Shown: positions 1 to 12,429, counted from the first letter of the stretch. The stretch is DNA of 64,000 nt from Leclercia adecarboxylata (GCF_006171285.1 NZ_CP040889.1:2852001-2916000); one strand, 5' to 3'. A program made the numbers and translations. The notes: generated from the letters alone by a model not told the origin.

Positions 1-104
1 CAGCTGAGCAGATCGGCCAGCTCGCTGAGCGTGGTGTCCCGGGTCTGGCCGTCACAGCACTGCCACAGGCGGATGAATTGTTGTTGCAGACGACCAGAAG
101 GCAT
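1..104 (-). CDS. sgrR: SgrR transcriptional activator, 5' end only (cut by window edge)
   Basis: Only the first 34 codons are present. They read [17 protein letters not shown] and onward, which I recognise as the N-terminal DNA-binding region of SgrR, the sugar-phosphate stress regulator that activates sgrS. The start codon at 104-102 follows a good ribosome site (AGGAG, read on the minus strand near 113-117). The gene is divergent from sgrS with a gap of about 67 bases, the classic arrangement in which SgrR acts on the sgrS promoter. The C-terminal solute-binding domain lies outside the window. Confidence 0.93.
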   Translation of the reverse strand, partial: MPSGRLQQQFIRLWQCCDGQTRDTTLSELADLLS

Positions 105-191
105 AAAAGGGGAACTCCTGACAAAAAATCAGCAATTTATTAATCCCTATATTAAGCCAATAATTCACTTCGATGAAGCGAGGAGGTGAAT

Positions 192-344
192 ATGAAGAGG
201 TCTGCCACAAATCAGTTTTACCAACAGTACTTCTCAGCGACAAAGGGAATGTCCTGGCTGGCCCGCCGGTGTGCAGAGCAGCGGCTGAAAATACTGGAAG
301 ATCTGATGCAGTGGGAGGTGACAACGTCGACCTCGGAACGCTGA
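192..344 (+). CDS. sgrT: SgrT, glucose uptake inhibitor peptide encoded within SgrS
   Basis: A 50-residue open frame begins with MKRSATNQFYQQYFSATKG and ends ...LMQWEVTTSTSER. The cores QFYQ-YF-AT, QRL--LE-LMQW match SgrT of E. coli, which has 43 residues. SgrT blocks the activity of the glucose PTS permease PtsG, complementing the base-pairing action of SgrS. The ATG sits behind GAGGTGAA, a good ribosome site. The N-terminus carries about six more residues than E. coli SgrT and the C-terminus is slightly longer. Identification rests on position inside SgrS and on the shared core. Confidence 0.9.
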   Translation: MKRSATNQFYQQYFSATKGMSWLARRCAEQRLKILEDLMQWEVTTSTSER

Positions 345-388
345 ATTGCTTCGATCATGTGTGACTGAGTATTGGTGCTAATCACCAC

Positions 389-417
389 GCCAGCAGGTAT
401 TATCTGCTGGCTTTTTT
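389..417 (+). terminator. SgrS intrinsic terminator
   Basis: Eight-base arms GCCAGCAG (389-396) and CTGCTGGC (404-411) enclose a 7-base loop, followed directly by six T (412-417). This is the typical SgrS 3' end, including the U-tail needed for Hfq binding. Confidence 0.9.
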
Positions 418-447
418 CGTTTTCACGTGCGCTAAAGGGAACAGTGA

Positions 448-1626
448 ATGCTCTGGTTAATGACGATGGGACGCCGTCTCAACGGTGTTTATGCCGCTTT
501 TTTAATGGTGGCTTTTATGATGGGCGTAGCCGGGGCACTGCAGGCGCCGACCCTGAGTCTGTTCCTGAGCCGCGAGGTGGGCGCTCAACCTTTCTGGGTG
601 GGACTGTTCTATACCGTCAACGCCGTCGCCGGGATCCTGGTCAGCCTCTGGCTGGCGAAGCGTTCCGACAGCCAGGGCGATCGCCGCAAGCTGATCCTTT
701 TTTGCTGCGCGATGGCGATTGGCAACGCGCTGCTGTTTGCCTTTAACCGTCATTATCTGACCTTATTAACCTGCGGCGTGCTGCTGGCCTCACTTGCCAA
801 CACCGCCATGCCGCAGTTGTTTGCTCTGGCGCGGGAATATGCCGACAGCTCCGCGCGTGAAGTGGTGATGTTCAGCTCGGTGATGCGTGCCCAGCTTTCG
901 CTGGCGTGGGTTATCGGCCCGCCGCTGGCGTTTATGCTGGCGCTTAACTACGGCTTTACCGCCATGTTCTCCATTGCGGCGGCCATTTTTGCCATCAGCC
1001 TGGGGCTGATTGCCTTCGCGCTGCCTTCCGTTGCGCGGGTGGAATCGGCGACCGCCGTGCCGGTGACCGAGGTCAGCGGCTGGAAAAACAAAAATGTCCG
1101 CAGGCTCTTTATCGCCTCCACGCTGATGTGGACCTGCAACACCATGTATATCATCGACATGCCGCTGTGGATCAGCAGCGATCTGGGCCTGCCTGACAAG
1201 CTGGCCGGGATCTTAATGGGCACCGCCGCCGGGCTGGAAATCCCGGCGATGATCCTTGCGGGCTACTACGTGAAATATTTCGGCAAGCGCCGGATGATGG
1301 TGGTTGCGGTAGCTGCGGGTGTGCTGTTTTATCTGGGATTGATCCTGTTTCACAGCCGTGAAGCGCTGCTCGCCCTGCAGCTGTTTAACGCGGTCTTTAT
1401 CGGCATCATCGCCGGGATCGGCATGCTCTGGTTCCAGGATTTGATGCCGGGACGTGCGGGCTCTGCCACGACGTTATTTACCAATAGCATTTCAACCGGC
1501 GTGATTCTGGCGGGGATCGTCCAGGGGGCGCTGGCGCAAAGCTACGGTCATTCTGCGGTTTACTTGGCTATTGCGGGGATTTCGCTGGTAACGCTGGTGC
1601 TCACCTGGCGGGTTAAAGATGTCTGA
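448..1626 (+). CDS. setA: SetA sugar efflux transporter (MFS)
   Basis: A protein of 392 residues, the same length as E. coli SetA and nearly identical to it (for example GVAGALQAPTLSLFLSREVG near residues 28-48). It is an inner-membrane major facilitator of the SET family with about 12 hydrophobic segments, and it exports glucosides and lactose-like sugars. A conserved SQGDRRK loop lies between TM2 and TM3. It follows sgrS by 30 bases; in E. coli setA is co-transcribed with sgrS as part of the glucose-phosphate stress response. The first ATG was kept because it gives the E. coli N-terminus (M-[LI]-W-[LI]-M-T-M). Confidence 0.96.
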   Translation: MLWLMTMGRRLNGVYAAFLMVAFMMGVAGALQAPTLSLFLSREVGAQPFWVGLFYTVNAVAGILVSLWLAKRSDSQGDRRKLILFCCAMAIGNALLFAFNRHYLTLLTCGVLLASLANTAMPQLFALAREYADSSAREVVMFSSVMRAQLSLAWVIGPPLAFMLALNYGFTAMFSIAAAIFAISLGLIAFALPSVARVESATAVPVTEVSGWKNKNVRRLFIASTLMWTCNTMYIIDMPLWISSDLGLPDKLAGILMGTAAGLEIPAMILAGYYVKYFGKRRMMVVAVAAGVLFYLGLILFHSREALLALQLFNAVFIGIIAGIGMLWFQDLMPGRAGSATTLFTNSISTGVILAGIVQGALAQSYGHSAVYLAIAGISLVTLVLTWRVKDV

Positions 1627-1631
1627 ATAAA

Positions 1632-1663
1632 AAAGAGTCCATTGCTCGTGCAATGGACTCTTT
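1632..1663. terminator. Bidirectional terminator between setA and leuD
   Basis: Perfect 14-base arms (1632-1645 and 1650-1663, core GAGTCCATTGC) surround a 4-base loop. A-rich sequence precedes the stem and T follows it, so it can end both the setA transcript (plus) and the leu operon transcript (minus). The genes converge here. Confidence 0.85.
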
Positions 1664-1681
1664 ATCGTGCGGGTTAAATCT

Positions 1682-2287
1682 TTAGCTCATAAAGGCTGGC
1701 TGTTTATTCTCGTAGGCGGAAATCGCCTCTTCGTGCTGCAGGGTCAGCCCGATGCTGTCCAGACCGTTGATCATGCAGTGGCGGCGGAAGGCGTCGATGT
1801 TAAAGCTGTAGGTTTTCTCCCCGGCTTTGACCACCTGCGCTTCCAGATCCACTTCGAAGGTGATGCCCGGATTGCTCTGCACTAATGTAAACAGCTCATC
1901 GACCTGCTCGTCGCTCAGGGTGACCGGCAGGAGCTGGTTGTTGAAGCTGTTGCCGTAGAAGATGTCGGCAAAGCTCGGCGCAATCACCACTTTGAAACCG
2001 TAATCGGTCAGCGCCCACGGTGCATGCTCGCGCGATGAACCGCAGCCAAAGTTTTCCCGCGCCAGCAGGATCGACGCCCCTTTAAATGCCGGTAAGTTCA
2101 GCACGAACTCCGGATTTGGCACTTCGCCTTTGTCATCCAGAAAACGCCAGTCGTTAAACAGGTGGGCACCAAAACCGGTGCGGGTCACCTTCTGCAAAAA
2201 CTGCTTCGGAATGATGGCGTCGGTATCGACGTTAGCCGCGTCCAGAGGGACCACCAGGCCAGTATGTTGGGTAAATTTCTCTGCCAT
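1682..2287 (-). CDS. leuD: 3-isopropylmalate dehydratase small subunit
   Basis: A protein of 201 residues starting [21 protein letters not shown]. LeuD pairs with LeuC to interconvert 2- and 3-isopropylmalate in leucine synthesis. The aconitase swivel-domain loop [11 protein letters not shown] (near residue 75-85) is visible. It is the last gene of leuABCD, 10 bases after leuC, and ends just before the shared terminator. Confidence 0.98.
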   Translation of the reverse strand: MAEKFTQHTGLVVPLDAANVDTDAIIPKQFLQKVTRTGFGAHLFNDWRFLDDKGEVPNPEFVLNLPAFKGASILLARENFGCGSSREHAPWALTDYGFKVVIAPSFADIFYGNSFNNQLLPVTLSDEQVDELFTLVQSNPGITFEVDLEAQVVKAGEKTYSFNIDAFRRHCMINGLDSIGLTLQHEEAISAYENKQPAFMS

Positions 2288-2297
2288 GATGGTCTCC

Positions 2298-3698
2298 TTA
2301 TTTCAGGCTGCGAATATCAGCGAAATGGCCGGTCACTGCGGCGGCCGCGGCCATCGCCGGGCTAACCAGATGTGTGCGCCCACCGCGTCCCTGACGACCT
2401 TCAAAGTTACGGTTGCTGGTGGAGGCGCAGCGCTCGCCCGGATTCAGGCGGTCGTTGTTCATGGCCAGGCACATGGAGCAACCCGGCAGACGCCACTCGA
2501 AGCCTGCTTCGATGAAAATCTTGTCCAGTCCTTCGGCTTCTGCCTGCGCTTTTACCGGGCCGGAGCCAGGAACCACCAGCGCCTGTACGCCCGGTGCCAC
2601 TTTACGGCCTTTCGCCACTTCTGCCGCCGCGCGCAGATCTTCAATGCGCGAGTTGGTGCAGGAGCCAATAAACACTTTATCAATGTTCACGTCGGTCAGC
2701 GGCACGCCCGGTTTCAGACCCATATAGGCCAGCGCTTTCTCTGCGCTGGCGCGCTCAACCGGATCGGCGAACGAGGCCGGGTCAGGAATGTTGTCGTTTA
2801 CGGAGATCACCTGGCCCGGGTTAGTGCCCCAGGTGACCTGAGGCGCAATCGCTTCGGCCTGCAGGGTGACAACGGTGTCGAACACCGCGCCTTCGTCGGT
2901 TTTCAGGGTTTTCCAGTAGGCGACCGCGTCGTCGTAATGCTGACCTTTAGGGGCATGCAGACGATCTTTCACATAGGCGAAAGTGGTCTCATCCGGCGCA
3001 ACCAGACCGGCTTTCGCCCCCATTTCAATGGCCATGTTGCACAGGGTCATACGACCTTCCATGCTCAGGGCCTGAATTGCGCTGCCGCAGAACTCCACCA
3101 CATGCCCGGTACCGCCTGCGCTACCGGTTTTACCGATGATCGCCAGCACGATGTCTTTGGCGGTGATGCCCGGGGCGGCCTCGCCGGTAACTTCAATTTT
3201 CATGGTCTTCGCGCGGCCCTGTTTCAGGGTCTGAGTCGCCAGCACATGTTCTACTTCAGAGGTGCCGATACCGAACGCCAGGGCACCGAACGCGCCGTGG
3301 GTCGCGGTATGGGAGTCGCCGCAGACGATGGTCATCCCTGGCAGGGTGATGCCCTGCTCAGGACCCATCACGTGGACAATCCCCTGATACGGGTGATTCA
3401 GGTCGTACAGCTCAACGCCGAACTCTTTACAGTTCTTGATCAGCTCCTGCATCTGAATTCGCGCCATCTCACCGGAGGCGTTAATGTCTTTGGTCTGCGT
3501 CGAGACGTTATGGTCCATCGTCGCAAAGGTTTTACCAGGCTGACGCACCGGGCGATGGTGCGCGCGCAGGCCATCAAACGCCTGCGGGGACGTCACTTCA
3601 TGCACCAGGTGGCGGTCGATATAGAGCAGCGGGGTTTCGTTCGGCGCTTCGAAGACCACGTGCGCATCAAACAATTTTTCGTACAACGTCTTCGCCAT
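2298..3698 (-). CDS. leuC: 3-isopropylmalate dehydratase large subunit
   Basis: A protein of 466 residues in the aconitase family. Iron-sulfur ligands are visible as Cys in [10 protein letters not shown] (near residue 347) and the Cys pair in [10 protein letters not shown] (near 407 and 410). It catalyses isopropylmalate isomerisation with LeuD in the cytoplasm. The start follows the leuB stop by two bases, indicating translational coupling. The length equals that of E. coli LeuC. Confidence 0.98.
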   Translation of the reverse strand: MAKTLYEKLFDAHVVFEAPNETPLLYIDRHLVHEVTSPQAFDGLRAHHRPVRQPGKTFATMDHNVSTQTKDINASGEMARIQMQELIKNCKEFGVELYDLNHPYQGIVHVMGPEQGITLPGMTIVCGDSHTATHGAFGALAFGIGTSEVEHVLATQTLKQGRAKTMKIEVTGEAAPGITAKDIVLAIIGKTGSAGGTGHVVEFCGSAIQALSMEGRMTLCNMAIEMGAKAGLVAPDETTFAYVKDRLHAPKGQHYDDAVAYWKTLKTDEGAVFDTVVTLQAEAIAPQVTWGTNPGQVISVNDNIPDPASFADPVERASAEKALAYMGLKPGVPLTDVNIDKVFIGSCTNSRIEDLRAAAEVAKGRKVAPGVQALVVPGSGPVKAQAEAEGLDKIFIEAGFEWRLPGCSMCLAMNNDRLNPGERCASTSNRNFEGRQGRGGRTHLVSPAMAAAAAVTGHFADIRSLK

Positions 3699-3700
3699 GA

Positions 3701-6363
<2,663 letters not shown>

Positions 6364-6406
6364 GGTTTAGGTCCTTGTCTGAATTTGGGCGCCTTGCTAC
6401 GAGCAT

Positions 6407-6437
6407 AAAAAAACCCGCGCAGTGGCGCGGGTTTTTT
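6407..6437 (-). terminator. leu operon attenuator (terminator hairpin)
   Basis: Arms CCCGCGC (6414-6420) and GCGCGGG (6425-6431) enclose a 4-base loop, and seven A on the plus strand (6407-6413) give a U-run in the minus-strand transcript. It lies between leuL and leuA, where attenuation of the leu operon takes place. Confidence 0.92.
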
Positions 6438-6457
6438 GTCTTAACCGGGGGAACGAT

Positions 6458-6544
6458 TCAACGCTGAATTTCGCCCGCCAGTTTACCGCGCACAGTGGAT
6501 GCGTTTAGTAGTAGTAGACCGGTGAAACGAGTGCTGTGAATCAT
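6458..6544 (-). CDS. leuL: leu operon leader peptide
   Basis: A 28-residue frame reading MIHSTRFTGLLLLNASTVRG and ending GEIQR. Leucine residues 10-13 are four consecutive codons, all the rare CTA (plus-strand TAG repeats at 6506-6517). Ribosome stalling at these codons when leucyl-tRNA is scarce would favour the antiterminator and allow leuABCD transcription. It is homologous to E. coli LeuL (FTGLLLLNA core). Confidence 0.95.
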   Translation of the reverse strand: MIHSTRFTGLLLLNASTVRGKLAGEIQR

Positions 6545-6578
6545 GAGTCATGCCCCATAGAAATAAGATATGCTTTTA

Positions 6579-6607
6579 GTGGTACTGGATACGCGGTTTG
6601 ATGTCAA
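6579..6607 (-). promoter_or_regulatory. leu operon promoter
   Basis: On the minus strand a perfect -35 TTGACA (6607-6602) is followed 17 bases later by a weak -10 (TACCAC, 6584-6579). The stretch between, with GTATCCAGTA, resembles the E. coli leu promoter. It lies about 35 bases upstream of leuL. Confidence 0.75.
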
Positions 6608-7161
6608 CCCCTCAGATGTGAAAACGGCCCTTTGCTCCCCTGACATGTCAGAATGAAATTAGCTTATTGTGCTGGTTTTTCCCTGTCAGACAATTTTGTT
6701 CTTCTGATTTATGTCGGCGAATTTAACGGTGGAATTATTTAAATATATTTAATTGCAATTGTTTAAACTTTCGAAACAATAAGCCTGGCTTTTGAATTCT
6801 TTAACTTTCATTAAGTTACCATGATGAAACAGTCGAGAAAGATGGGAAAGTAATTTTCCCGATAATGAAATGTTAATTAATTTAATTATTTTACTGTTAA
6901 TCTTTCATTAGTACTTAATTGGACCTTAACGAAATGCCATGTTGTTTATTTGTGTGATCTATGGTTTCATTCGCAATATAAACTAATTGATATGTTTTGT
7001 TGTTTTTTGAACATGTTCTCTTATCTTATGCCTTAGTCCTGTCACTGCTGACGGGTATTTATATATTCCTAATTTGTAACATTTCTCTTTAGCTTGTTTT
7101 ATATGCGTGATAAATCATATTTTTTAAATTTATTGTTGCACACGAGAAAAGGGAGTTCAGC
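6608..7161. other. AT-rich non-coding region upstream of leuO
   Basis: About 550 bases without a supported gene. The sequence is very AT-rich (runs such as TTTAAATATATTTAATTG near 6740-6755 and TTAATTAATTTAATTATTTT near 6873-6892), unlike the flanking genes. In E. coli and Salmonella the matching region is bound by H-NS and LeuO and silences leuO; the same role is inferred here from position and composition only. Confidence 0.6.
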
Positions 7162-8124
7162 GTGACAGTGGAGCAGGATATGTCTGAAGAAAGTAGCGAA
7201 AAATCGCCTGTGTCAGAGGGGACGAAACCCCAACTTCGTACGGTGGATCTGAACCTTTTAACTGTCTTTGATGCGGTGATGCAGGAGCAAAATATTACGC
7301 GCGCCGCCCAGTCTCTGGGGATGTCGCAGCCCGCTGTCAGCAATGCTGTCGCAAGACTCAAGGTCATGTTTAACGACGAATTATTTGTTCGTTATGGCCG
7401 CGGTATTCAGCCTACTGCCCGGGCCTATCAGCTGTTTGCATCGGTACGCCAGGCGCTACAGCTGGTGCAGAATGAACTGCCGGGATCGGGATTCGACTCA
7501 AGCAGCAGCGAGCGTATTTTCCATTTATGCGTTTGTAGCCCTCTGGATAATTATCTCACCTCGCTTATTTATAATAAGGTTGAGGAGGTTGCACCTAATA
7601 TTCAGCTGGTTTTCAAATCATCCCTTAACCAGAATACGGAACATCAGCTGCGGTATCAGGAAACGGAGTTTGTTATTGGCTACGAAGAGTTTCGTCGCCC
7701 GGAGTTTTCCTGCGTGCCGTTATTCAGAGATGAAATGGTGCTGGTGACCAGCAAAACCCATCCGCGCCTGAATGGTATGTTGCTGGAAAGCGATATTTAT
7801 CGCGAACAGCATGCGGTTGTCGCCCTCGATCGCTACGCTTCATTTAGCCAGCCATGGTACGACACGCCAGATAAGCAGGCCTGTGTGGCCTATCAGGGAA
7901 TGGCGATGGTCAGCGTATTGAATATTGTCTCGCAAACCCACCTGGTCGCCATTGCCCCGCGCTGGCTGGTTGAAGAGTTTGCCGAGCCGCTGAACCTGCG
8001 AATTATGCCGCTGCCGCTGAACCTTAACTCGCGTACCTGCTATCTCTCATGGCATGAAGCAGCCGGTCGCGATAAAGGCCATCAGTGGATGGAGGAGTTG
8101 CTGGTCAGCGTCTGCCGACGATAA
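7162..8124 (+). CDS. leuO: LeuO, LysR-type global regulator (H-NS antagonist)
   Basis: A protein of 320 residues closely matching E. coli LeuO (314 residues) from [19 protein letters not shown] onward. The N-terminal LysR winged helix-turn-helix (about residues 25-85, [22 protein letters not shown]) is followed by an effector domain. I chose the GTG at 7162 because GGGAG (7151-7155) sits at the right distance; an ATG at 7180 is an alternative that would shorten the divergent N-terminal tail by six residues. LeuO relieves H-NS silencing at many loci. It lies between leu and ilvIH as in relatives. Confidence 0.95.
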   Translation: MTVEQDMSEESSEKSPVSEGTKPQLRTVDLNLLTVFDAVMQEQNITRAAQSLGMSQPAVSNAVARLKVMFNDELFVRYGRGIQPTARAYQLFASVRQALQLVQNELPGSGFDSSSSERIFHLCVCSPLDNYLTSLIYNKVEEVAPNIQLVFKSSLNQNTEHQLRYQETEFVIGYEEFRRPEFSCVPLFRDEMVLVTSKTHPRLNGMLLESDIYREQHAVVALDRYASFSQPWYDTPDKQACVAYQGMAMVSVLNIVSQTHLVAIAPRWLVEEFAEPLNLRIMPLPLNLNSRTCYLSWHEAAGRDKGHQWMEELLVSVCRR

Positions 8125-8129
8125 ACACC

Positions 8130-8168
8130 GTCAGGATAAATTTCAGTGTTATTGTTATTTATCCTGAC
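8130..8168 (+). terminator. Probable leuO terminator (stem without strong T-run)
   Basis: Perfect 12-base arms GTCAGGATAAAT (8130-8141) and ATTTATCCTGAC (8157-8168) with a 15-base T-rich loop begin five bases after the leuO stop. There is no T-run directly after the stem, so termination strength is uncertain. Confidence 0.55.
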
Positions 8169-8509
8169 TATCTGATTATTTCTGAAATTTTATTCTGTTG
8201 GTGAATTTTTTATTGTTATTGTCTGGCAGTAAAAATGCATGAATTCCTGCGCCTCCCCCTTTTCAAATGACGAACGCTCACTCCTCCTCGTTATCGTAGT
8301 AGATTTATCCATAACAAATATTAATACCTCTTATTTCTTCTTTTTGGTTTATGCACCAGCCGAGGTTTGCTAATTGCCTGCCTTCCGGCGAGCGGTTATG
8401 GTAACTGTCACTCTGCACAATAAAAATCGCCAGGGGTAACCCTGACAAAAACGACGGCTCAGAACCTGGATCTCCTGTCCGTCTGAAACGATAAGCCTGG
8501 AGGCAAATC
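8169..8509 (+). promoter_or_regulatory. ilvIH upstream regulatory region
   Basis: About 340 bases without a supported gene. The first part is AT-rich, then a more mixed leader leads into the ribosome site (GGAGG at 8500-8504) of ilvI. In E. coli this position holds multiple Lrp sites that activate ilvIH; I cannot delimit individual sites here by eye. Confidence 0.5.
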
Positions 8510-10234
8510 ATGGAGATGTTGTCTGGCGCCGAAATGGTCGTCCGATCGTTAATCGATCAGGGCGTGAAGCAAGTGTTCGGTTACCCTGGGGGCGCGGTCC
8601 TCGATATTTACGACGCACTACATACCGTTGGCGGTATCGATCACGTCCTGGTGCGTCATGAGCAAGCTGCCGTGCATATGGCCGACGGACTGGCGCGTGC
8701 GACAGGTGAGGTGGGCGTTGTGCTGGTGACATCCGGTCCTGGCGCGACCAACGCTATTACCGGGATCGCCACGGCCTATATGGATTCCATCCCGATGGTG
8801 GTGCTCTCCGGTCAGGTTGCGACCTCGCTGATTGGCTACGATGCCTTTCAGGAGTGCGACATGGTTGGCATCTCGCGTCCGGTGGTGAAACACAGTTTCC
8901 TGGTCAAGCAGACGGAAGATATTCCGGGCGTGCTGAAAAAGGCCTTCTGGCTGGCGGCCAGCGGACGTCCGGGGCCGGTGGTGGTTGACCTTCCCAAAGA
9001 TATTCTGAATCCGGCAAACAAATTGCCTTATGTCTGGCCAGAGTCGGTCAGCATGCGTTCTTATAACCCAACCACTCAGGGGCACAAGGGCCAGATTAAG
9101 CGCGCCCTGCAAACCCTGGCGACGGCCAAAAAGCCGGTGGTGTACGTTGGCGGCGGAGCGGTCAATGCCCAGTGTGAAACACAGCTGCGGACGCTTATCG
9201 AAAAGCTGAATCTGCCGGTAGCCTCTTCATTAATGGGACTCGGGGCGTTCCCGGCCACGCATCGCCAGGCGCTTGGTATGCTCGGCATGCATGGCACGTA
9301 TGAAGCTAACATGACGATGCACAATTCCGATGTCATCTTTGCCGTGGGGGTGCGTTTTGACGATCGCACTACCAATAACCTGGCGAAATACTGCCCCAAT
9401 GCCACGGTGCTACACATCGACATCGATCCTACCTCTATTTCCAAAACCGTTCCGGCGGATGTGCCAATTGTGGGCGACGCACGTCAGGTTCTGGATCAGA
9501 TGCTGGAGCTACTGGCGCAGGAAAACTATGTCCAGCCGCTCGATGATATTCGTGACTGGTGGCTGCAAATTGAGCAGTGGTGTGCGCGTCAGTGTCTGAA
9601 GTACGACACCCAAAGCGAGAACATCAAACCGCAGGCGGTGATTGAAACCATCTGGCGGCTGACCGACGGCGAGGCTTACGTTACGTCTGACGTCGGCCAG
9701 CACCAGATGTTCGCCGCGCTCTATTACCCGTTTGATAAGCCACGTCGCTGGATCAACTCCGGCGGCCTCGGCACCATGGGCTTTGGCCTGCCTGCCGCGC
9801 TGGGCGTTAAGCTGGCGTTACCGGAAGAGACGGTGGTCTGCGTGACCGGCGATGGCAGTATCCAGATGAACATCCAGGAGCTCTCCACCGCGCTGCAGTA
9901 TGAGCTGCCGGTGCTGGTGCTCAACCTGAATAACGGCTATCTGGGCATGGTGAAGCAGTGGCAGGACATGATCTATTCCGGTCGTCATTCGCAGTCTTAC
10001 ATGAACTCGTTGCCTGATTTTGTCCGTCTGGCAGAAGCTTACGGCCACATTGGTATGCGCATCAGCAATCCGGCAGAGCTGGAAGCGAAGCTCAGCGAAG
10101 CCCTTGAGCACGTTAAAAATAACCGTCTGGTCTTTGTCGATGTGGTTGTGGATGGCACTGAACATGTTTATCCGATGCATATTCGCGGCGGCGGTATGGA
10201 TGAAATGTGGTTAAGCAAAACGGAGAGAACCTGA
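8510..10234 (+). CDS. ilvI: Acetolactate synthase III large (catalytic) subunit
   Basis: A protein of 574 residues, the E. coli length. It is a thiamine diphosphate enzyme that joins two pyruvates, or pyruvate and 2-oxobutyrate, in valine/isoleucine synthesis. The N-terminal [15 protein letters not shown] and catalytic-Glu segment [12 protein letters not shown] (near residue 48) and the C-terminal ThDP motif GDGSIQMN...LNN are all present. One oddity: in the ThDP-motif end LNN-x-YLGMV, residue 476 is Gly where E. coli has Arg. It overlaps no neighbour; ilvH starts two bases after its stop. Confidence 0.98.
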   Translation: MEMLSGAEMVVRSLIDQGVKQVFGYPGGAVLDIYDALHTVGGIDHVLVRHEQAAVHMADGLARATGEVGVVLVTSGPGATNAITGIATAYMDSIPMVVLSGQVATSLIGYDAFQECDMVGISRPVVKHSFLVKQTEDIPGVLKKAFWLAASGRPGPVVVDLPKDILNPANKLPYVWPESVSMRSYNPTTQGHKGQIKRALQTLATAKKPVVYVGGGAVNAQCETQLRTLIEKLNLPVASSLMGLGAFPATHRQALGMLGMHGTYEANMTMHNSDVIFAVGVRFDDRTTNNLAKYCPNATVLHIDIDPTSISKTVPADVPIVGDARQVLDQMLELLAQENYVQPLDDIRDWWLQIEQWCARQCLKYDTQSENIKPQAVIETIWRLTDGEAYVTSDVGQHQMFAALYYPFDKPRRWINSGGLGTMGFGLPAALGVKLALPEETVVCVTGDGSIQMNIQELSTALQYELPVLVLNLNNGYLGMVKQWQDMIYSGRHSQSYMNSLPDFVRLAEAYGHIGMRISNPAELEAKLSEALEHVKNNRLVFVDVVVDGTEHVYPMHIRGGGMDEMWLSKTERT

Positions 10235-10235
10235 T

Positions 10236-10727
10236 ATGCGCCGGATATTATCTGTATTACTGGAAAACGAGTCCGGGGCGCTGTCTCGCGTGATTGGGCT
10301 CTTTGCACAGCGCGGCTATAACATCGAAAGCCTGACGGTTGCTCCGACGGACGATCCGACGCTTTCCCGCATGACCATTCAGACGGTGGGTGATGCGAAG
10401 GTGCTGGAGCAGATCGAAAAGCAGCTGCATAAGCTGGTGGATGTCTTACGCGTCAGCGAGCTGGGGCAGGGGGCTTACGTTGAACGCGAGATCATGCTGG
10501 TGAAAATTCAGGCCACCGGCTACGGGCGTGAAGAGGTGAAACGCAACGCGGATATTTTCCGTGGGCAGATCATCGATGTCACCCCGTCTATCTACACCGT
10601 TCAGCTTGCCGGTACCAGCGATAAGCTGGATGCCTTCCTTGCCTCGGTGCGGGATGTGGCAAAAATTGTTGAAGTGGCGCGTTCTGGCGTCGTGGGGCTC
10701 TCTCGCGGTGACAAAGTGATGCGTTAA
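10236..10727 (+). CDS. ilvH: Acetolactate synthase III regulatory (small) subunit
   Basis: A protein of 163 residues starting [19 protein letters not shown]. The N-terminal ACT domain (residues 1-80, with the valine-binding NESGALSRV loop) confers valine feedback inhibition and is needed for full IlvI activity. The start lies one base past the ilvI stop, so the two are coupled. An intrinsic terminator follows. Confidence 0.98.
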   Translation: MRRILSVLLENESGALSRVIGLFAQRGYNIESLTVAPTDDPTLSRMTIQTVGDAKVLEQIEKQLHKLVDVLRVSELGQGAYVEREIMLVKIQATGYGREEVKRNADIFRGQIIDVTPSIYTVQLAGTSDKLDAFLASVRDVAKIVEVARSGVVGLSRGDKVMR

Positions 10728-10751
10728 GGATAAAAAGTTCGCCTCTCTATT

Positions 10752-10780
10752 GCCCGGTGCGATTAACCGGGCTTTTTTTT
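10752..10780 (+). terminator. ilvIH operon terminator
   Basis: Arms GCCCGGT (10752-10758) and ACCGGGC (10766-10772), a 7-base loop, then eight T (10773-10780). Confidence 0.92.
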
Positions 10781-10906
10781 GCGCACCGATGCCGTTGTAC
10801 GGACAAAAGCGGTTGCCGCACAGACTATTCTGCGCTTAGATGTTACAAGATTTAGTCTTAACCCTGACAAGGTCATGGACTCTTTTATACTTTTTAAGGG
10901 GCAATT

Positions 10907-11911
10907 GTGAAACTGGATGAAATCGCCAGGCTCGCCGGCGTGTCGCGAACAACGGCAAGCTATGTGATTAACGGTAAAGCGAAGCAGTATCGGGTCAGCG
11001 ACAAGACCGTTGAGAAAGTGATGGCCGTGGTTCGTGAACATAACTACCATCCGAATGCTGTCGCGGCAGGTTTACGCGCCGGCCGCACCCGTTCGATCGG
11101 CCTGGTGATCCCGGATCTGGAAAACACCAGTTACACCCGGATCGCAAACTACCTTGAGCGCCAGGCGCGTCAGCGCGGCTATCAACTGTTGATCGCCTGT
11201 TCGGAAGATCAGCCCGATAATGAAATGCGTTGTATTGAGCACCTGCTGCAGCGTCAGGTCGATGCCATTATCGTTTCAACTTCACTCCCGCCGGAGCATC
11301 CGTTCTACCAGCGCTGGGCCAATGATTCCTTCCCTATTGTCGCCCTCGACCGTGCATTAGACCGCGAGCATTTCACAAGCGTAGTGGGTGCCGATCAGGA
11401 TGATGCCGAGATGCTGGCGGCGGAGCTGCGGACCTTCCCGGCGGAAAACGTCCTCTATCTGGGCGCCTTACCTGAGCTTTCCGTGAGCTTCCTGCGCGAG
11501 CAAGGGTTCCGCACCGCATGGAAAGACGATCCCCGCGAAGTGGACTTCCTCTATGCCAACAGCTACGAGCGTGAAGCCTCGGCGCAGCTTTTTGAGAAGT
11601 GGCTGGAAACCCATCCGATGCCGCAGGCGCTGTTCACCACCTCTTTTGCGCTGCTGCAGGGGGTGATGGATGTGACGTTGCGCCGCGAGGGCAAGCTGCC
11701 TTCGGATCTGGCGATTGCGACCTTCGGCGATCACGAGCTGCTCGATTTCCTGCAGTGTCCGGTGCTGGCCGTTGCCCAGCGTCATCGCGACGTGGCAGAA
11801 CGGGTGCTGGAGATCGTACTGGCGAGCCTCGATGAGCCGCGTAAGCCTAAACCAGGGCTAACGCGCATCCGTCGTAATCTCTACCGTCGCGGCATATTAA
11901 GCCGTACGTAA
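10907..11911 (+). CDS. cra: Cra (FruR) catabolite repressor/activator
   Basis: A protein of 334 residues, nearly identical to E. coli Cra. It is a LacI-family regulator: an N-terminal helix-turn-helix (residues 1-58, [20 protein letters not shown]) and hinge, then a periplasmic-binding-like effector domain that senses fructose 1-phosphate. It controls the direction of carbon flow between glycolysis and gluconeogenesis. The start is GTG at 10907 behind AAGGGG. A compact hairpin (11918-11939) lies just after the stop. Confidence 0.97.
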   Translation: MKLDEIARLAGVSRTTASYVINGKAKQYRVSDKTVEKVMAVVREHNYHPNAVAAGLRAGRTRSIGLVIPDLENTSYTRIANYLERQARQRGYQLLIACSEDQPDNEMRCIEHLLQRQVDAIIVSTSLPPEHPFYQRWANDSFPIVALDRALDREHFTSVVGADQDDAEMLAAELRTFPAENVLYLGALPELSVSFLREQGFRTAWKDDPREVDFLYANSYEREASAQLFEKWLETHPMPQALFTTSFALLQGVMDVTLRREGKLPSDLAIATFGDHELLDFLQCPVLAVAQRHRDVAERVLEIVLASLDEPRKPKPGLTRIRRNLYRRGILSRT

Positions 11912-11917
11912 GGGTGG

Positions 11918-11939
11918 CAGGGCAGTGAAAGCTGCCCTG
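11918..11939 (+). terminator. Possible cra terminator hairpin
   Basis: Arms CAGGGCAG (11918-11925) and CTGCCCTG (11932-11939) with a 6-base loop, seven bases after the cra stop. It is followed by AATTTATT rather than a clean T-run, so it may be a weak terminator. Confidence 0.6.
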
Positions 11940-12429
11940 AATTTATTGCCATTACTATGCGCAGGAATTCCCTTATTATTTTTAAGATAATTCTCTAAAA
12001 CACATCGCCTGCTATGCTTTTTATTTCCCCTGGCTATTTAAAACTTCTTTTCATGTTTATTTAATTGCCATAGATGACATCAATTGTATTATTTTGTTAC
12101 ATAACCGATCGCTATTGCTGAATTATCAGCCATTTTTTTCCTTGCACTATCCCACTCTCTGTTTACGCGCTACCGGCATGGCGGCCGCGTTGAATCTGGC
12201 GCTGTTATCCCCTGAGAATATGGCTTAAAATGCCGCCCGCGTCGCAAACTGACACTTTATATTTCGTTGCGATGAGATGAGTGATTTTTAACGCTGGTAT
12301 GCATATCTGAGTTTTTTCTCGCAAATATTCATCACGTTAATTTTGCCTCGCCAGTTGTACGGTTAATAGCCTGATTAACTTCCGTTCGTAAATCAGTAAC
12401 ATTTAGACTGATGTCGCGGAAGTCCTGGC
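11940..12429. other. Non-coding region between cra and the mra promoter
   Basis: About 490 bases with no gene I can support. It is AT-rich to about 12165 and mixed afterwards. A gap of similar size is present at this position in E. coli. I saw no convincing hairpin with a T-run here. Confidence 0.6.

Larger units (their letters stand above)
172..418 (+). ncRNA. sgrS: SgrS, dual-function Hfq-dependent small RNA
   Basis: The region starts with GATGAAGCG, as SgrS does in E. coli, and ends in a strong intrinsic terminator. The base-pairing segment at 359-377 (GTGTGACTGAGTATTGGTG) agrees with the part of SgrS known to pair with the ptsG ribosome site. SgrS represses glucose transporter mRNAs during glucose-phosphate stress, and its 5' half also encodes the peptide SgrT. 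Its neighbours are sgrR (divergent) and setA (downstream, same strand), the usual locus. The 5' end is inferred by similarity; the 3' end is placed at the terminator T-run. At about 247 nt it is slightly longer than the roughly 227-nt E. coli RNA, partly because sgrT is longer. Confidence 0.93.

Noticed and set aside
7089..7367. Small minus-strand open frame over the leuO start
   Set aside because: Antisense to the conserved helix-turn-helix of LeuO; no supporting signal.
8305..8511. Small minus-strand open frame in the ilvI leader
   Set aside because: It covers the regulatory region and ribosome site of ilvI, has no ribosome site of its own and no recognisable homology.
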